DNA of 64,000 nucleotides from Mercurialis annua. Its lineage: Eukaryota; Streptophyta; Magnoliopsida; Malpighiales; Euphorbiaceae. The stretch covers positions 70,306,653-70,370,652 of the forward strand of contig NC_065572.1 in assembly GCF_937616625.2 (NCBI RefSeq), written 5' to 3'. The notes under the pieces were generated by a model. It was not told the DNA's origin. It searched no databases and was given only the letters and a program-made list of their open reading frames with translations. Position numbers and translations under genes: made by a program. Positions 49,016 to 59,973 of this stretch are shown here, one piece after another (within the stretch, counting starts at the first letter, position 1; each line of letters begins with the position of its first letter).

Positions 49016-49554
49016 AATACTTTAAAAAAATTAAATTAAAAATTAAATTACCTTTAAATAAATACACATGCTATGCAAAATAATAGTAAAAACTACAACA
49101 TAAATAATAAAAAGAATTTTCTAATTTATATATATTTTTATTAATTAATTAATTAATTTTATTATAAGTTTTATATAAAAATTATATCAATTAAAGTAAA
49201 AAGAATTAAAAATTATACTCCCAAAAATTAATATAAATTTTATAATATGATATAATTATGTTAGTATATATTTTATTATATGATGTAATTATGTTAAATT
49301 AATGTTAATAGGTTTAACAAGTAATTCATAAATTTAAAAAATTACCAATATATACCTTCATATATGTTAATAATGAAACTTTGCATATAGAAAGAACAGA
49401 AAGATGACTCAAATATTATAAATGTTAGACAACATTTTATTAGATGGTAAATTTAATTTTTCTTACAAGCGCTTTCCATAAAATAAAAAAAGTTATTTTA
49501 ATTATTTAAGAATCAATTTAATTTTATATTAAGTATTTTTACATCGTATATTTA
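49016..49554. other. AT-rich spacer
   Basis: Extremely AT-rich. No feature recognised. Confidence 0.4.
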
Positions 49555-49563
49555 TATTAATAA

Positions 49564-49891
49564 GTCTTAATTGCGTAAAAAATCACAAATTTTAGCGTGT
49601 TTTGCAAATTTAATATAAACTTTCAATTTTGACAAATTAATACACAAACTTTTAATTTTTGGCAATTTTAGCACCAATCAATTTTCCTTCAAAAAAATGC
49701 TGATGTGTACACCGGAATAACCACTATTCCGGCGTCCAAATCATCATTTTTCTCTATTTTTTTTGAAGAAAAATTGATCGGTGCTAAAATTGCAAAAAAT
49801 CAAAAGTTTGTGTATTAATTTGCCAAAATTGAAAGTTTATGTTAAATTTGCAAAACATACTAAAGTTTATGATTTTTTACGCCATTAAGCC
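49564..49891. mobile_element. Mutator-like MITE, second subfamily
   Basis: The element is 328 bp with arms of about 115 bp (GTCTTAATTGCGTAAAAAAT inverted at the right). The perfect 9-bp target duplication TATTAATAA lies at 49555-49563 and 49892-49900. It differs in sequence from the copies at 16127 and 52685 but is built the same way. Confidence 0.9.
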
Positions 49892-49900
49892 TATTAATAA

Positions 49901-52675
49901 TGAATATTAATGTCATTAATTTTTTATTTTATTTTATTTTTATATAAGAAAAGAATTATTATTGCATAACGTGATAAGATCTAATTACTATATAGTATTT
50001 AATTGAGATAAAGTAAAATTCCATGATTGATATAAAATAAAACAAAACCTAGATGTCCACAAAAGTTTAATATCCAAGAAAAACATATCTTTAAGCAGAT
50101 AACAGAATTTCCTTATTTAAATTGATTTTTTTAAAAATAAAAATATTGGAAAAGAGCAAATTATTTGGGATTTTTTAAGCTAATAATTTGGCAGCTTCTA
50201 AGACACCAATTTAAGACCCCATCTTATCTAAAGTATGGATCATCTTCAATAACTTTTTTAAATGAGAAACATAACAATTAGAAAGAAACTATATTTATTC
50301 ACATATAATATATACTGCTCAGTGCCAATTAGTGCTGATTTTCAAAAACATATAGTGCTTATATGATTTCACTCTCAAATTGCATTTGATTAGCAATTAA
50401 TTACAAAATTTTCATCATAATCTAACAAATTTCATACACTAATTAACAATTTATTAGACAGCCAAACACCACATCTTATCTTATCCAAAGGACATATCAT
50501 ATGTATCTTCACAAAGCAATATTTAGGAAGAAACAAAAAATTAAAAGACCAGATATATCATTCACATACTGCGCTAGCTAGTGCTTTGATCTCAATCAAC
50601 AACAATTAATTAGTACTTAGAATTAGTTTCTCTTAATTAATACTATTAAATACTGTTAATTGTAATTATGGTTTATATAGTATTATAAAAATAAAAGTAT
50701 AAAACTGCAAAATTAGTAAATATAAAAGTGGAACCTTACCCTCCATACAGGTGGGAAGCAATTGAGATAGAGTGGGATCCACACTTAAAAAAATATCCAA
50801 ACAATTCCTAATTATTTAGAGACTTTCCATTAATCATTGCATGTTCTCTGTTCAAGCACTCATGATATATACTAAGTAGCGGAGAAAGGATTTCAACATA
50901 AAAGAGACCAAATTATAATATATAATATATAAAATAGACAATAGACAATTTTAAAAATTAAAAAAGAGTTAAATTATTAAAAAGATAAAAAATATTAATA
51001 TTAATTTTAACAATTTTAAAATTTAAAAAAAAAACATAACACTTCCATGCCTCTCCATCCCTCCGTCGCTGTATATAATAGTATATACAGATTTCTAGTC
51101 CCCATAATTTAGACTTAATATTAGATGTGGCTCCAAAAAGTATATGGATTTTTTTTTAACTTTTTAAATGAGTTTGGATAGGGTTACTTGCACTCTACAT
51201 TTGTTGTTGTTCTTAAATAAATCTTTAAAAAGAATTTTAAATTTCCATAGTTAGATTTAATATTGTGGTAAAAGAATATTTTAAATTTTAAATTTCCAAC
51301 TTAAATATAATATATTTTATTCTCATGATAATAAAAAAAATAGAATCCTAACACAAGTTCTAACCAATAAGCAGAACCAAATTATTTACAACTCTGGTCT
51401 AAAAATATTCCATCCTTTTAACTTCTTTTGACTATATTTTAATTTCAATTTATCCCAAATTCATCCTTTTAGCTTCTTTTGACTATATTTTAATTTCAAT
51501 TTATTCCAATTTTCAATTTTTATTTTCGAATGTATATGTTTTTTCGACTCTTTCCACTTAAAAAAGATTAAAATATGTCCTCAATATTTGACATATATTC
51601 TAAATAGATCCTTAAAAAATCAATTTTCAATTTTTTTTATTAAAAAAAGAGATTTAAAATATGAAATTTAAATCATAAGATTTTAAACTATTATAGTTTT
51701 CTCCATCTAAGGTTTATTTTATCTTTCTCTAGCATTAAATTTTTCTTAATCCATTTACCAAAAAAATTAGTTTGAAACTATATATTATTGCGAAAAAGCA
51801 TGTGCCAAAGTATCTCACATCGAATGGTTAAGAGAATACTAAATGATTTATAAGTAGAGGTTATATTATTTAGCACAACTAAATTAAATGTGTGCTAAGT
51901 ATTATTAACCTACAATTATAAACCACGTAACATTTTCTTAAGGTTTAATGGAGTTAAAAAGCCAAATTTTTTTAATTTTTCAGTTATCTATTCAAACATT
52001 TTAAAATTGTAAATTTATTCTAATTCAATAAATTTTCTAAAATTCCATCATTTATCTACAAACTGGTTTATGTCTACAAGCAATTGAATGTGTAAAGTTG
52101 TTTTGTAAAAAAAGAAAAGGAATTGTCGATTTGTATGCCACGTGATTCGAATTAATTTCAACAATATTAAATTGATTTTGAAATTTTAAATAGATTTTCA
52201 AAAAATTTATCGAATTGAGATACATTTATAATTTTAAAAAATTTAACAGATATAAAAAAAATCAAAAAGATTTGACATTTTAATACCGTTAAATATTTTC
52301 TAAATTCAATGCGAGGTTCTCCTAAAGAGTTTAAAGTCCCTGCAATCAGAATAAAAAAGAAGAAAATAGACAAAGTGGCCCAATATAGCATGCAATGATG
52401 CAAATTGAGAGAGAGTGGGCCAATTGAAATAAAAATGATGGGGTTTTAACTTTCGAGTCATTAAACATTATTACAGCAAGAATCTACATATTCTCCACTA
52501 TTCAGTTTTTGTTGTTTTGGTTATGGGGGTTTGCATCTGTAGCTCAATGGGATACATTTTATACACTACATGTAAAACCAATGCTACAACATTTTACTTT
52601 GAAATGGCAAAGGATCTCAAAAAATAAATTGGGTTAAATGAATAAAATCTTAGGGCACTCTCTTACCCAAATATT
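49901..52675. other. AT-rich spacer
   Basis: No gene. At about 51412-51450 and 51462-51500 a short direct repeat occurs (CTTCTTTTGACTATATTTTA twice). Other short frames have AT-driven composition. Confidence 0.4.
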
Positions 52676-52684
52676 TTTAACTTA

Positions 52685-53026
52685 GGGTTAATTCCTAAAA
52701 AAATCACGAACTTTACACGAAGTTTTATTTTAATCATGAACTTTAAAAGTTGTCATTTAAAGGCATGAACTTTCATTTTGTTTCAAATCTATCGAACCAA
52801 AAATTGCTAATTCTATATACTCCAACTAAAAGATAATAAGATTTAATGTCGATTTATGATTTGGGTCTTTCATTAATGGTTTATTGAAAAATTTAGTCAA
52901 CAAAAATACACTGAAATGATAGATTTGAAACAAAATGAAAGTTCGTGCCTTTAAATGGCAACTTTTAAAGGTCATGATTAAAATGAAATTTCGTGTAAAG
53001 TTCGTGATTTTTTTAGGAATTAACCC
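52685..53026. mobile_element. Mutator-like MITE, copy B of the 16127 family
   Basis: The element is 342 bp with ends GGGTTAATTCC and GGAATTAACCC and arms of about 100 bp close to those of the 16127-16496 element. The perfect 9-bp target duplication TTTAACTTA lies at 52676-52684 and 53027-53035. Confidence 0.92.
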
Positions 53027-53035
53027 TTTAACTTA

Positions 53036-53842
53036 TCACTTCTTTCAAATCTTAAAAACTTCTACTTTTAAGCACAATGGCTATAATTTTTAGGTCTAAT
53101 AGTGCTAAAAAAAACATGTTTTTATAATTTAAACCAAATTTCTTATTTTTTTTAATTAATTATATTCTGATTTTATTTTTCACTGTAATTCTATCGAAAT
53201 TTTCAAAATCGAATTATTTTTTCCCACATGGCATATGCCATAATAGAATTTTTCCCACTTGGCTTGATGGTACGAAAAAGTCAAACATACTCGATATATT
53301 GTCCAAAATTAACCTAAATTGATAATTTCGTAGCAATTGTATCCAATTATTTTAATCAAATTAATTATCTTAATTTTCAGTTGAATTAAATGCTAACTCC
53401 ATAATTAAAAAAATTCAATTTTTTAGAATTCTAAAATTTAATTCATAATCTAAAAAATAAACATTTGGTTTCTAATTTTAAATTCTTTGATTTTTGTTGG
53501 TTGAAGCAAAAAAAACAAGTTTGAAGTTAAAAGTATCATAAAAGTCAAATAAGACAAATTTATTAGGGTGAAAGATTGACATAATTAAAATGATTGAAGT
53601 AATAAATATAATTACAATGAAACTGTCAAATTTAGGTAAGATTCTAGCGTGGCACAGTTAGATGGATAAAATCAAATCAATTTTGAAAAATTAGATATAA
53701 TTGCACCAAGAAGATAAAACTAAAAATATTAAAAAATTTAATTTAAATTACGAAAACACATAAAAAATATTTTTGGTACTACTGAATCTATATTTTAATA
53801 TTCTTAAAACGAAAAGATTTCGTGTGATTTCAGACTAAATAT
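53036..53842. other. AT-rich spacer
   Basis: No gene or repeat end was recognised. Confidence 0.4.
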
Positions 53843-53844
53843 TA

Positions 53845-54107
53845 CTCCCTCCGTTCTTTTTTAGTTGTCTATTTAGCCAATATTATACATATCAAGATAG
53901 TGCTTCTTTTGTCTTAATTTATAGAAGAAAATACTAATATAGCCCTATTAAATAATAAATGTCTTTTAAATTAAGATATAAAGTCATTTATTAGGGATGG
54001 GTAAACTTGGAAGATATTAGCTAATATCACATGAGATTGTTAAATGGACAACTATTTATAGACAAATAAAATTGGCTAAATGGACAACTAAAAAAGAACG
54101 GAGGGAG
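53845..54107. mobile_element. Stowaway-like MITE, intact
   Basis: The element is 263 bp. Its 37-bp terminal inverted repeats (CTCCCTCCGTTCTTTTTTAG, then TTGTC and ATTTAGCCAAT) have one mismatch. TA target sites at 53843-53844 and 54108-54109. Confidence 0.93.
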
Positions 54108-54171
54108 TACTTCCATGACAATCGGTATTTGATTTATTATAAAAGTATGTAAATTATATGAGATCTAATTT

Positions 54172-54265
54172 TTTTTTTTTGGTAATTGAAGAGAGGAGTG
54201 CTTGTGACCGAATTTGAACCCATAATCTAGCAATATGTCTAGCGCATTTGATTTATCTCATTAGT
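54172..54265 (-). mobile_element. Short tRNA-type SINE, copy B
   Basis: On the minus strand it reads ATCAAATGCGCTAGACATATT, then GGGTTCAAATTC (B-box-like), and ends in a poly-A tail (poly-T at 54170-54180 on the plus strand). It is flanked by AGATCTAATTT (54161-54171) and AGACCTAATTT (54266-54276), a target duplication with one mismatch. Related to 29192-29305. Confidence 0.6.
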
Positions 54266-54276
54266 AGACCTAATTT

Positions 54277-54975
54277 ATTTTATTCTTTAAGAATTTAATA
54301 ATAATATTTTCGGGGAGTACTGGATGTATGAAATATCTACATTAGCAGCACGTAGTATTAAATGCATGCATTATTGAATTATGGAATCCATTCACTAATT
54401 TTAAGAAGATTGGAAAGCTTCTTTTGCAAATAAAATGACAAAATTCATACTATTGCTATAAGCTTGGCCTGTCATCCACAATCTAAAAGAAAACAGAGTT
54501 TGTGCCAACTTGGTGAACTCATCTCTCTATAATCGCACTCTCATTTTTCTCTACAATTAACCTAAATCACAGCCTTTAAATTCCTTTATTTTTTTTAAAA
54601 ACAAGCCTTACTCTTAAGTTTTGGATAAATATCTACATGACCCCTCAAAAAGTGTATAAATAATTGTAAAATGAATGCTTCTAACGTCATGGCATTTTTC
54701 TTTGGATAATTAGATATATCTAGACGTCCCTTCATTTCAAACTCTGTATGGATTATAAAGCGCAATCTTTTTGTTTGAGTTAACTAGCCCTTTGTCTAAT
54801 ATATACTATTTGAATTTGTATTCTTTTCTGAATTATTATTTTATGCTGCTGCTGCTTCTCTCTCTCCCCTCTTGATATATAATTACTATAATAACTTTTA
54901 TTATGATATAATTAATTAATAGTGAATCAAGTAAATATCACATAACATAACAATCTGTATTATTGAATTAATATA
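54277..54975. other. AT-rich spacer
   Basis: No feature recognised. Confidence 0.4.
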
Positions 54976-54977
54976 TA

Positions 54978-55237
54978 CTCCCTCCGTCCCGTTTAAGAAG
55001 TCCCATATTCTATTTTGGGATGTCCCATTTAAATAGTCCCATTACTATTTTTAGAGTACTTTTCCATTGAATACCCCATTTTACCTTTATTTTAGTTATC
55101 TTAAAAGAGTTCTATGGAAAATTTCACTATCATTAATAGGGGCAAAACATGAAAAAACATGAAAAGACAAGAATAATTAATGTTTTCTTAATTTGTGTGT
55201 AAAGTCAAATGGGACTTCTAAAGTGGGACGGAGGGAG
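54978..55237. mobile_element. Stowaway-like MITE, second type
   Basis: The element is 260 bp with ends CTCCCTCCGTCCCGTTTAAG and, inverted, CTCCCTCCGTCCCACTTTAG. TA on both sides (54976-54977 and 55238-55239). Confidence 0.9.
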
Positions 55238-55462
55238 TATATAATTATTAAAATTAGATTTCAGCTCAATTTATTTAAATTATTACAAATTAAATAACTA
55301 ATAATATGTAAATAACAAACAACACTAAAAATAATAATTTAACTATACTAATTGTTAAATTTAATAATTATTAAAATTAAGCTTTACAACAAACTATATA
55401 TAGTTATAAAATTATGCAATGGATCATATAAATAAAATTAACGTGCATAGAACGTACTAATT

Positions 55463-55470
55463 AATATATA

Positions 55471-55501
<31 letters not shown>
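55463..55501. repeat. TA microsatellite
   Basis: (TA)n interrupted by one GTG. Confidence 0.8.
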
Positions 55502-56880
55502 GATTTGTGGTTTTAAATAAATGAATTAGTAATTATACTTATAGCAGGTATTAATCTATAATTTTTCATTTTTTTAAGCCTCACTAGAATTAAAAACTGA
55601 GGATTGAAGCTTTAATAAATAGAATGATTATCAGTAAACATACAAATTAATTTATGCAAATAATGATAATAATAAAAATATATGTAGTATAGTAGAAGAC
55701 TTTTATTACAGTTAGGTAAAAATTTGCTATCACAAATTGTAAAAAGCAAATATTGAGGTGTTATTCAGTCTATCGACACACACCTTCTCCAGTTAATAGT
55801 TATCCCTTGAACTGAACCTCAAACCCTATAGAGAGAAAAAGAAAACGCAGCTTATCGCAAGTAGACCATACCATTTATGTCTGCATTTTTGGCATTAATC
55901 ACTTTGTGCGATAATATAGCCATGCACTACTCCCACGCTTTATTTTTTAACAAAATTAATATAAAACATTTACATTATTTTATTCAAAGCTAATAGATCT
56001 TCAATCGTCACATCTCATCATCACAAATTAATCTGCCCATAAAAGAATTATCAAAAAATTAAAAGATACGTTTGTGACATGCTGCTGAGATCATCAAACT
56101 TTTTATGCCTATTTCGATTTCTGCCATCAACATAATTTGTTCCACTTGGATTATAAAAGCACAACCTCATGATTTTGATAACAATATGAAATAGTCGTAG
56201 TGAAGTTTTTGACATTCATATATATCATAAACATTAATTTATTACTACAAAATAATGTTATCTATCTTTATTAAATTCATCATCCATGCACGCTATTCTT
56301 ACTATATTATATAATTAATTATATGTAGAGACATCATATCCTTCCTTTTTATCTCATTTTATGGACGTCATAAAGAAGTAGCTTTCTCCTAAAGTATCCT
56401 ACAATCATTTAAGGGTAATCACATCTAGGGGGATACTTAATTAGCATTATCATCGGACTGATTAGACACTAATTGCGTTTATATCCTCTTCCCATAATAT
56501 AAAGATCTTAACACTCATCATTAACATTATACAAACAGGGTAATCGTTTTTAATCATTTTATTCTTCATGTACCCTTTCATATTAGTGACTCGAACAATT
56601 TATAGATAGTAAGTTATAAAGTCTATATGAAAATAATTCATGAAGATTAAGTTCAAATCATAATCCATTCGACAAAAGTATTCAACATAATTCAAAAAAA
56701 GAAAATTGGATAATTTGATTACCTAAATCACTAAACATTTCAATTATTTCATTTTGGTTATGAAACTTTCATTTATTCTAATTTCATAAAAAAATAGTTT
56801 CCTTTCAACAAGACTTTTTTTTTATTTCAAGCCAAATTATGTGTATGAAAAAATCGATGTTTGATTATTCATGCCAAATT
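55502..56880. other. AT-rich spacer
   Basis: No coding or repeat feature recognised. Confidence 0.4.
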
Positions 56881-56884
56881 ATAT

Positions 56885-57141
56885 TTTATTATTGAGCAAA
56901 TTACTCTGAGACCTCCACATATATCATAATTCTCATTTTGGTCCCTCTTATTTAAAAATCAAATGATTTAGTCCCTCATTTTTGTTTTTGTCAATGATTT
57001 GGTTGACTAACACCAGAAACAAAAGAGAGAATAAATTGTTGATAGAATTAAAAGTGAGGGAACAAATCATTTGATTTTTAAAGAAGAGAGACGAAAGTGT
57101 GCATTATAACAAATGTGAGAGGTTTTAAAGTAATTTGATTA
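56885..57141. mobile_element. MITE with inverted arms
   Basis: The left arm (CAAATTACTCTGAGACCTCC, then AAAAATCAAATGATTTAGTCCC) is the imperfect inverse of the right (GGGAACAAATCATTTGATTTTT, then GAGAGGTTTTAAAGTAATTTG). The flanking DNA carries a longer direct repeat (GATTATT, then GCCAAATTATA and TTTATTATT) before and after it, so its target duplication is unclear. Confidence 0.6.
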
Positions 57142-57713
57142 TTTTTGCCAAATTATACTTTATTATTTTTTGTAAATACATAAGCTGTAAGCAAAAATAA
57201 TTCGATATTTATGTGTTTAGTAAACAAAATACTTTTTTGTTAAAATGAAACTAAAATTATATTAATCATCAAAATCAATTAAATAAATTAAAATTTTATT
57301 ACCAAAATAAAATAATGACAAAAATATGGTGACTTTAGAAATTAATTACCCTAAATAAATTACAGTATAATCGTGTATATCGACCAATTCTGCATCACAT
57401 TATGTTGTAGGAAATTCACTATTTTAATCCTGAATTTAGATAAAATCGTTTTTTTCTTCTCAATTTTCTTTTAAAATATTCTTTCCCTATGATTTTAAGG
57501 TATCAGATAATTGAAATTCTTCTTATTAGAGGATTCAAGTTAAAATAATAGGGAAACCACACAATTTTTAAGTTACAGAAAATAATGATAATAATAATTT
57601 TAATTTTAATTTAATTTCAGAGAATAATAGTAAAAAAATTACTGATGCACATATTGCTCGTTGTTTTTTTTATTATTTTGAGTGCCTATTTTACTTATAT
57701 ATATATATATATA

Positions 57714-57777
57714 TATTAATCTACTGATTTCGTATATATATATATATATATATATATACGAAATCAGTAGATTAATA
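57714..57777. repeat. 64-bp perfect palindrome with TA core
   Basis: ATTAATCTACTGATTTCG (57715-57732) and its exact complement (57759-57776) enclose (TA)13, with one more pairing base on each side. Another (TA)n run precedes it (from about 57697). Confidence 0.9.
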
Positions 57778-58431
57778 ATATACAATTATAATATTTAATA
57801 ATATTAATAATATTAATAATTGATATTTATGTATATTGTTTAAAATATGTGTTGTTACTTATTACCGTATTCATCAAATTAATTCCGCTGAATATATAAG
57901 TAACTAAACATTTTATACTATTTTAAGTTTTCATAATTATTTTTTTGTTTTTATTTATATGTGTCTTTGTTTTTTTAATTTAACCTTTATTTTTCTTAAC
58001 TCATTTTATTTATTTTGAAAATGAAAAGGAGGTTTTTTTGTCTCTGCCTTTCAATATTTATATCTTTGGTTCTATTGGTTTATAGCACGTGTGTGGCAGT
58101 CATGTTTTGGACCTAATGGAGCTAGCTGTAACTATCATTTCCTTAAATAGTAAGAATTTCGCATGTAGAAAATAAAAATTAAAGAAACCATAAGTTGACT
58201 TATAACATTTATTTTAATTTCTTGAACAAACATATGTTACATAAAACTAGAATTTAGCTTATAATATTAAAATGAACATTAACGCTAATCAGAAGATATT
58301 AATTTGACATGACATATTTAGCCTTACAGCATAGTACGTACATGACACGACCAACTTATACAATGATAAGCAAATTAATCTAAAAATAAATTAAAACTTC
58401 CATTAAATTAAAACTTTCATTAAATTAACTG
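57778..58431. other. AT-rich spacer downstream of SWEET B
   Basis: No gene recognised. The last 200 bases probably include the 3' UTR of SWEET B. Confidence 0.4.
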
Positions 58432-59899
58432 TTAAGCTTCCATTTCTTGCTTAGGGTTCTTTGTTTCTTCCTTAGTAATGACTTGTTGGATTTCATAAAC
58501 TTCATGTCCGTTGCTTACATTCAGCTTTGAGGCCACCACTGCGGTGTTTAGCTCCGAGCAGATTGTTGCACTCAGCTTTGCAACATCGACTATGTGCTCG
58601 GATAATTCTTGAAGTTTCGGGTCGCGAACCGGAGTTTTCAATGATTTTTTGTAGATCACATAAAGAATCATTTGTAGGATTCCAAAGAAAAATCCAAGAA
58701 TATTTGGAATCTGGTGATGCCAAGAAAATATATAAAAAAATAGGAGAATGTTAATTGAAGGGGACAATTAATAAACATAATTACTTTATAAAAATAACTT
58801 TTGAAGATTGTAAAAAGCTTTGGACATATAAACAAATAGCTGAAATATTAATAAATTAACATGCAATATAGATTGTACGTATTGCATGTATAGATAATAA
58901 ACTAATTACTTACATAAACATAAATGTCTTTTTTAAGATAGCCAAAGAAGAACCACATGACTGCACTTAAGGTGAGGAAAAACGATAATGAGATTGGCAT
59001 GAACTCAACACTCTTAGTCTTGATCACTTTTCTCTGAAATTCAATTAGAAAAAATAAATGAATATGCATTAATTATCACTATAAATATTAAGATTCAAAC
59101 TCAAGATCAAAATTAAGGAAAAATACTGACCATGATTCCAAGAGGTGCAACAAATACACACAGTGCAAATATCATACAAATCCATCCAAGAACATCAACT
59201 CGTTTTCTTCCATTTGTTAAAAAAAGAGTAAATATCGCAATCATTCCGAACCCAAAAACGTTGAAGAAGAGTATCAGTTTGGCAGTGAACATCTGCAACA
59301 AATTTTATTTCAACGCGTTAGCGGGTGGCATTTCGTTTCCATTTCGAAAATGTTTAATTTTATTCTATATCGATAAACTTTAAGGAAAGTAGGGTTTCTT
59401 GCGACGTACTCTATCTTTGCGATCGGCGTAGAAAAGGTAAACAGAAAGATAGCCAACTTGCATGAACAAAGTGAAAGAGTTGATGGTGATTAAAAGAGTG
59501 GCATTGTCATCAAAAAGTGCATAGAACAACCACAGCATAGCACTGAATAGTGCAATCACATAAGGAATCGACTGAAACCCTTCACTTGTTTTCTTCTTGC
59601 AAATTTGGTAAAAAGTTGGCCTGTCATACATTGATTTTCATTAGTATAAAACTAGTAAAATAATTAAACCAACTACAGTTAATGCATAATTAACAATCAA
59701 AATTAGCTGATGACTCACAGAGGAGCAAGGCAGACCATGGAAGAAATGATGTTAGCTACAAAAAAGAAAAAAACAGTGCAAAATTAGTTTACTGATAGTA
59801 AAAATGATCAAATTCAGAATCAAGATTCTAATGAAGAAGTTGAAGAAATAATATACCTAAAACACCAAAAACGAACTCTAAAGTCAAATGGAAGGCCAT
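58432..59899 (-). CDS. SWEET: SWEET sugar transporter B (clade III), 283 aa
   Basis: Six minus-strand exons, 59857-59899, 59719-59755, 59410-59620, 59131-59292, 58914-59033 and 58432-58710, join in frame (852 nt). The first five exons have exactly the same lengths as in SWEET A. The seven membrane helices are clear: [108 protein letters not shown] and [20 protein letters not shown]. Helix 1 reads AN where SWEET A and most relatives read GN. The cytosolic tail is about 72 residues, 24 longer than in A, and ends in a Lys/Glu-rich stretch ([14 protein letters not shown]). Role as a sucrose or hexose exporter is inferred from the family. Confidence 0.95.
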
Positions 59900-59965
59900 T
59901 TTTTAGTACTACTCTTTTTTCTTTCTGAAGCTATATGTTGTGGATTGAACAATGAGTGAGAATCA

Positions 59966-59973
59966 TTTATATA
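59966..59973 (-). promoter_or_regulatory. TATA box of SWEET B
   Basis: TATATAAA on the minus strand, 66 bp upstream of the start codon. That is much closer than in SWEET A, so the leader would be only about 35 bp. Confidence 0.55.

Noticed and set aside
58502..58754. Frames on both strands overlapping the last SWEET B exon
   Set aside because: Shadows of the real exon, which fits the SWEET helix 7 and tail.
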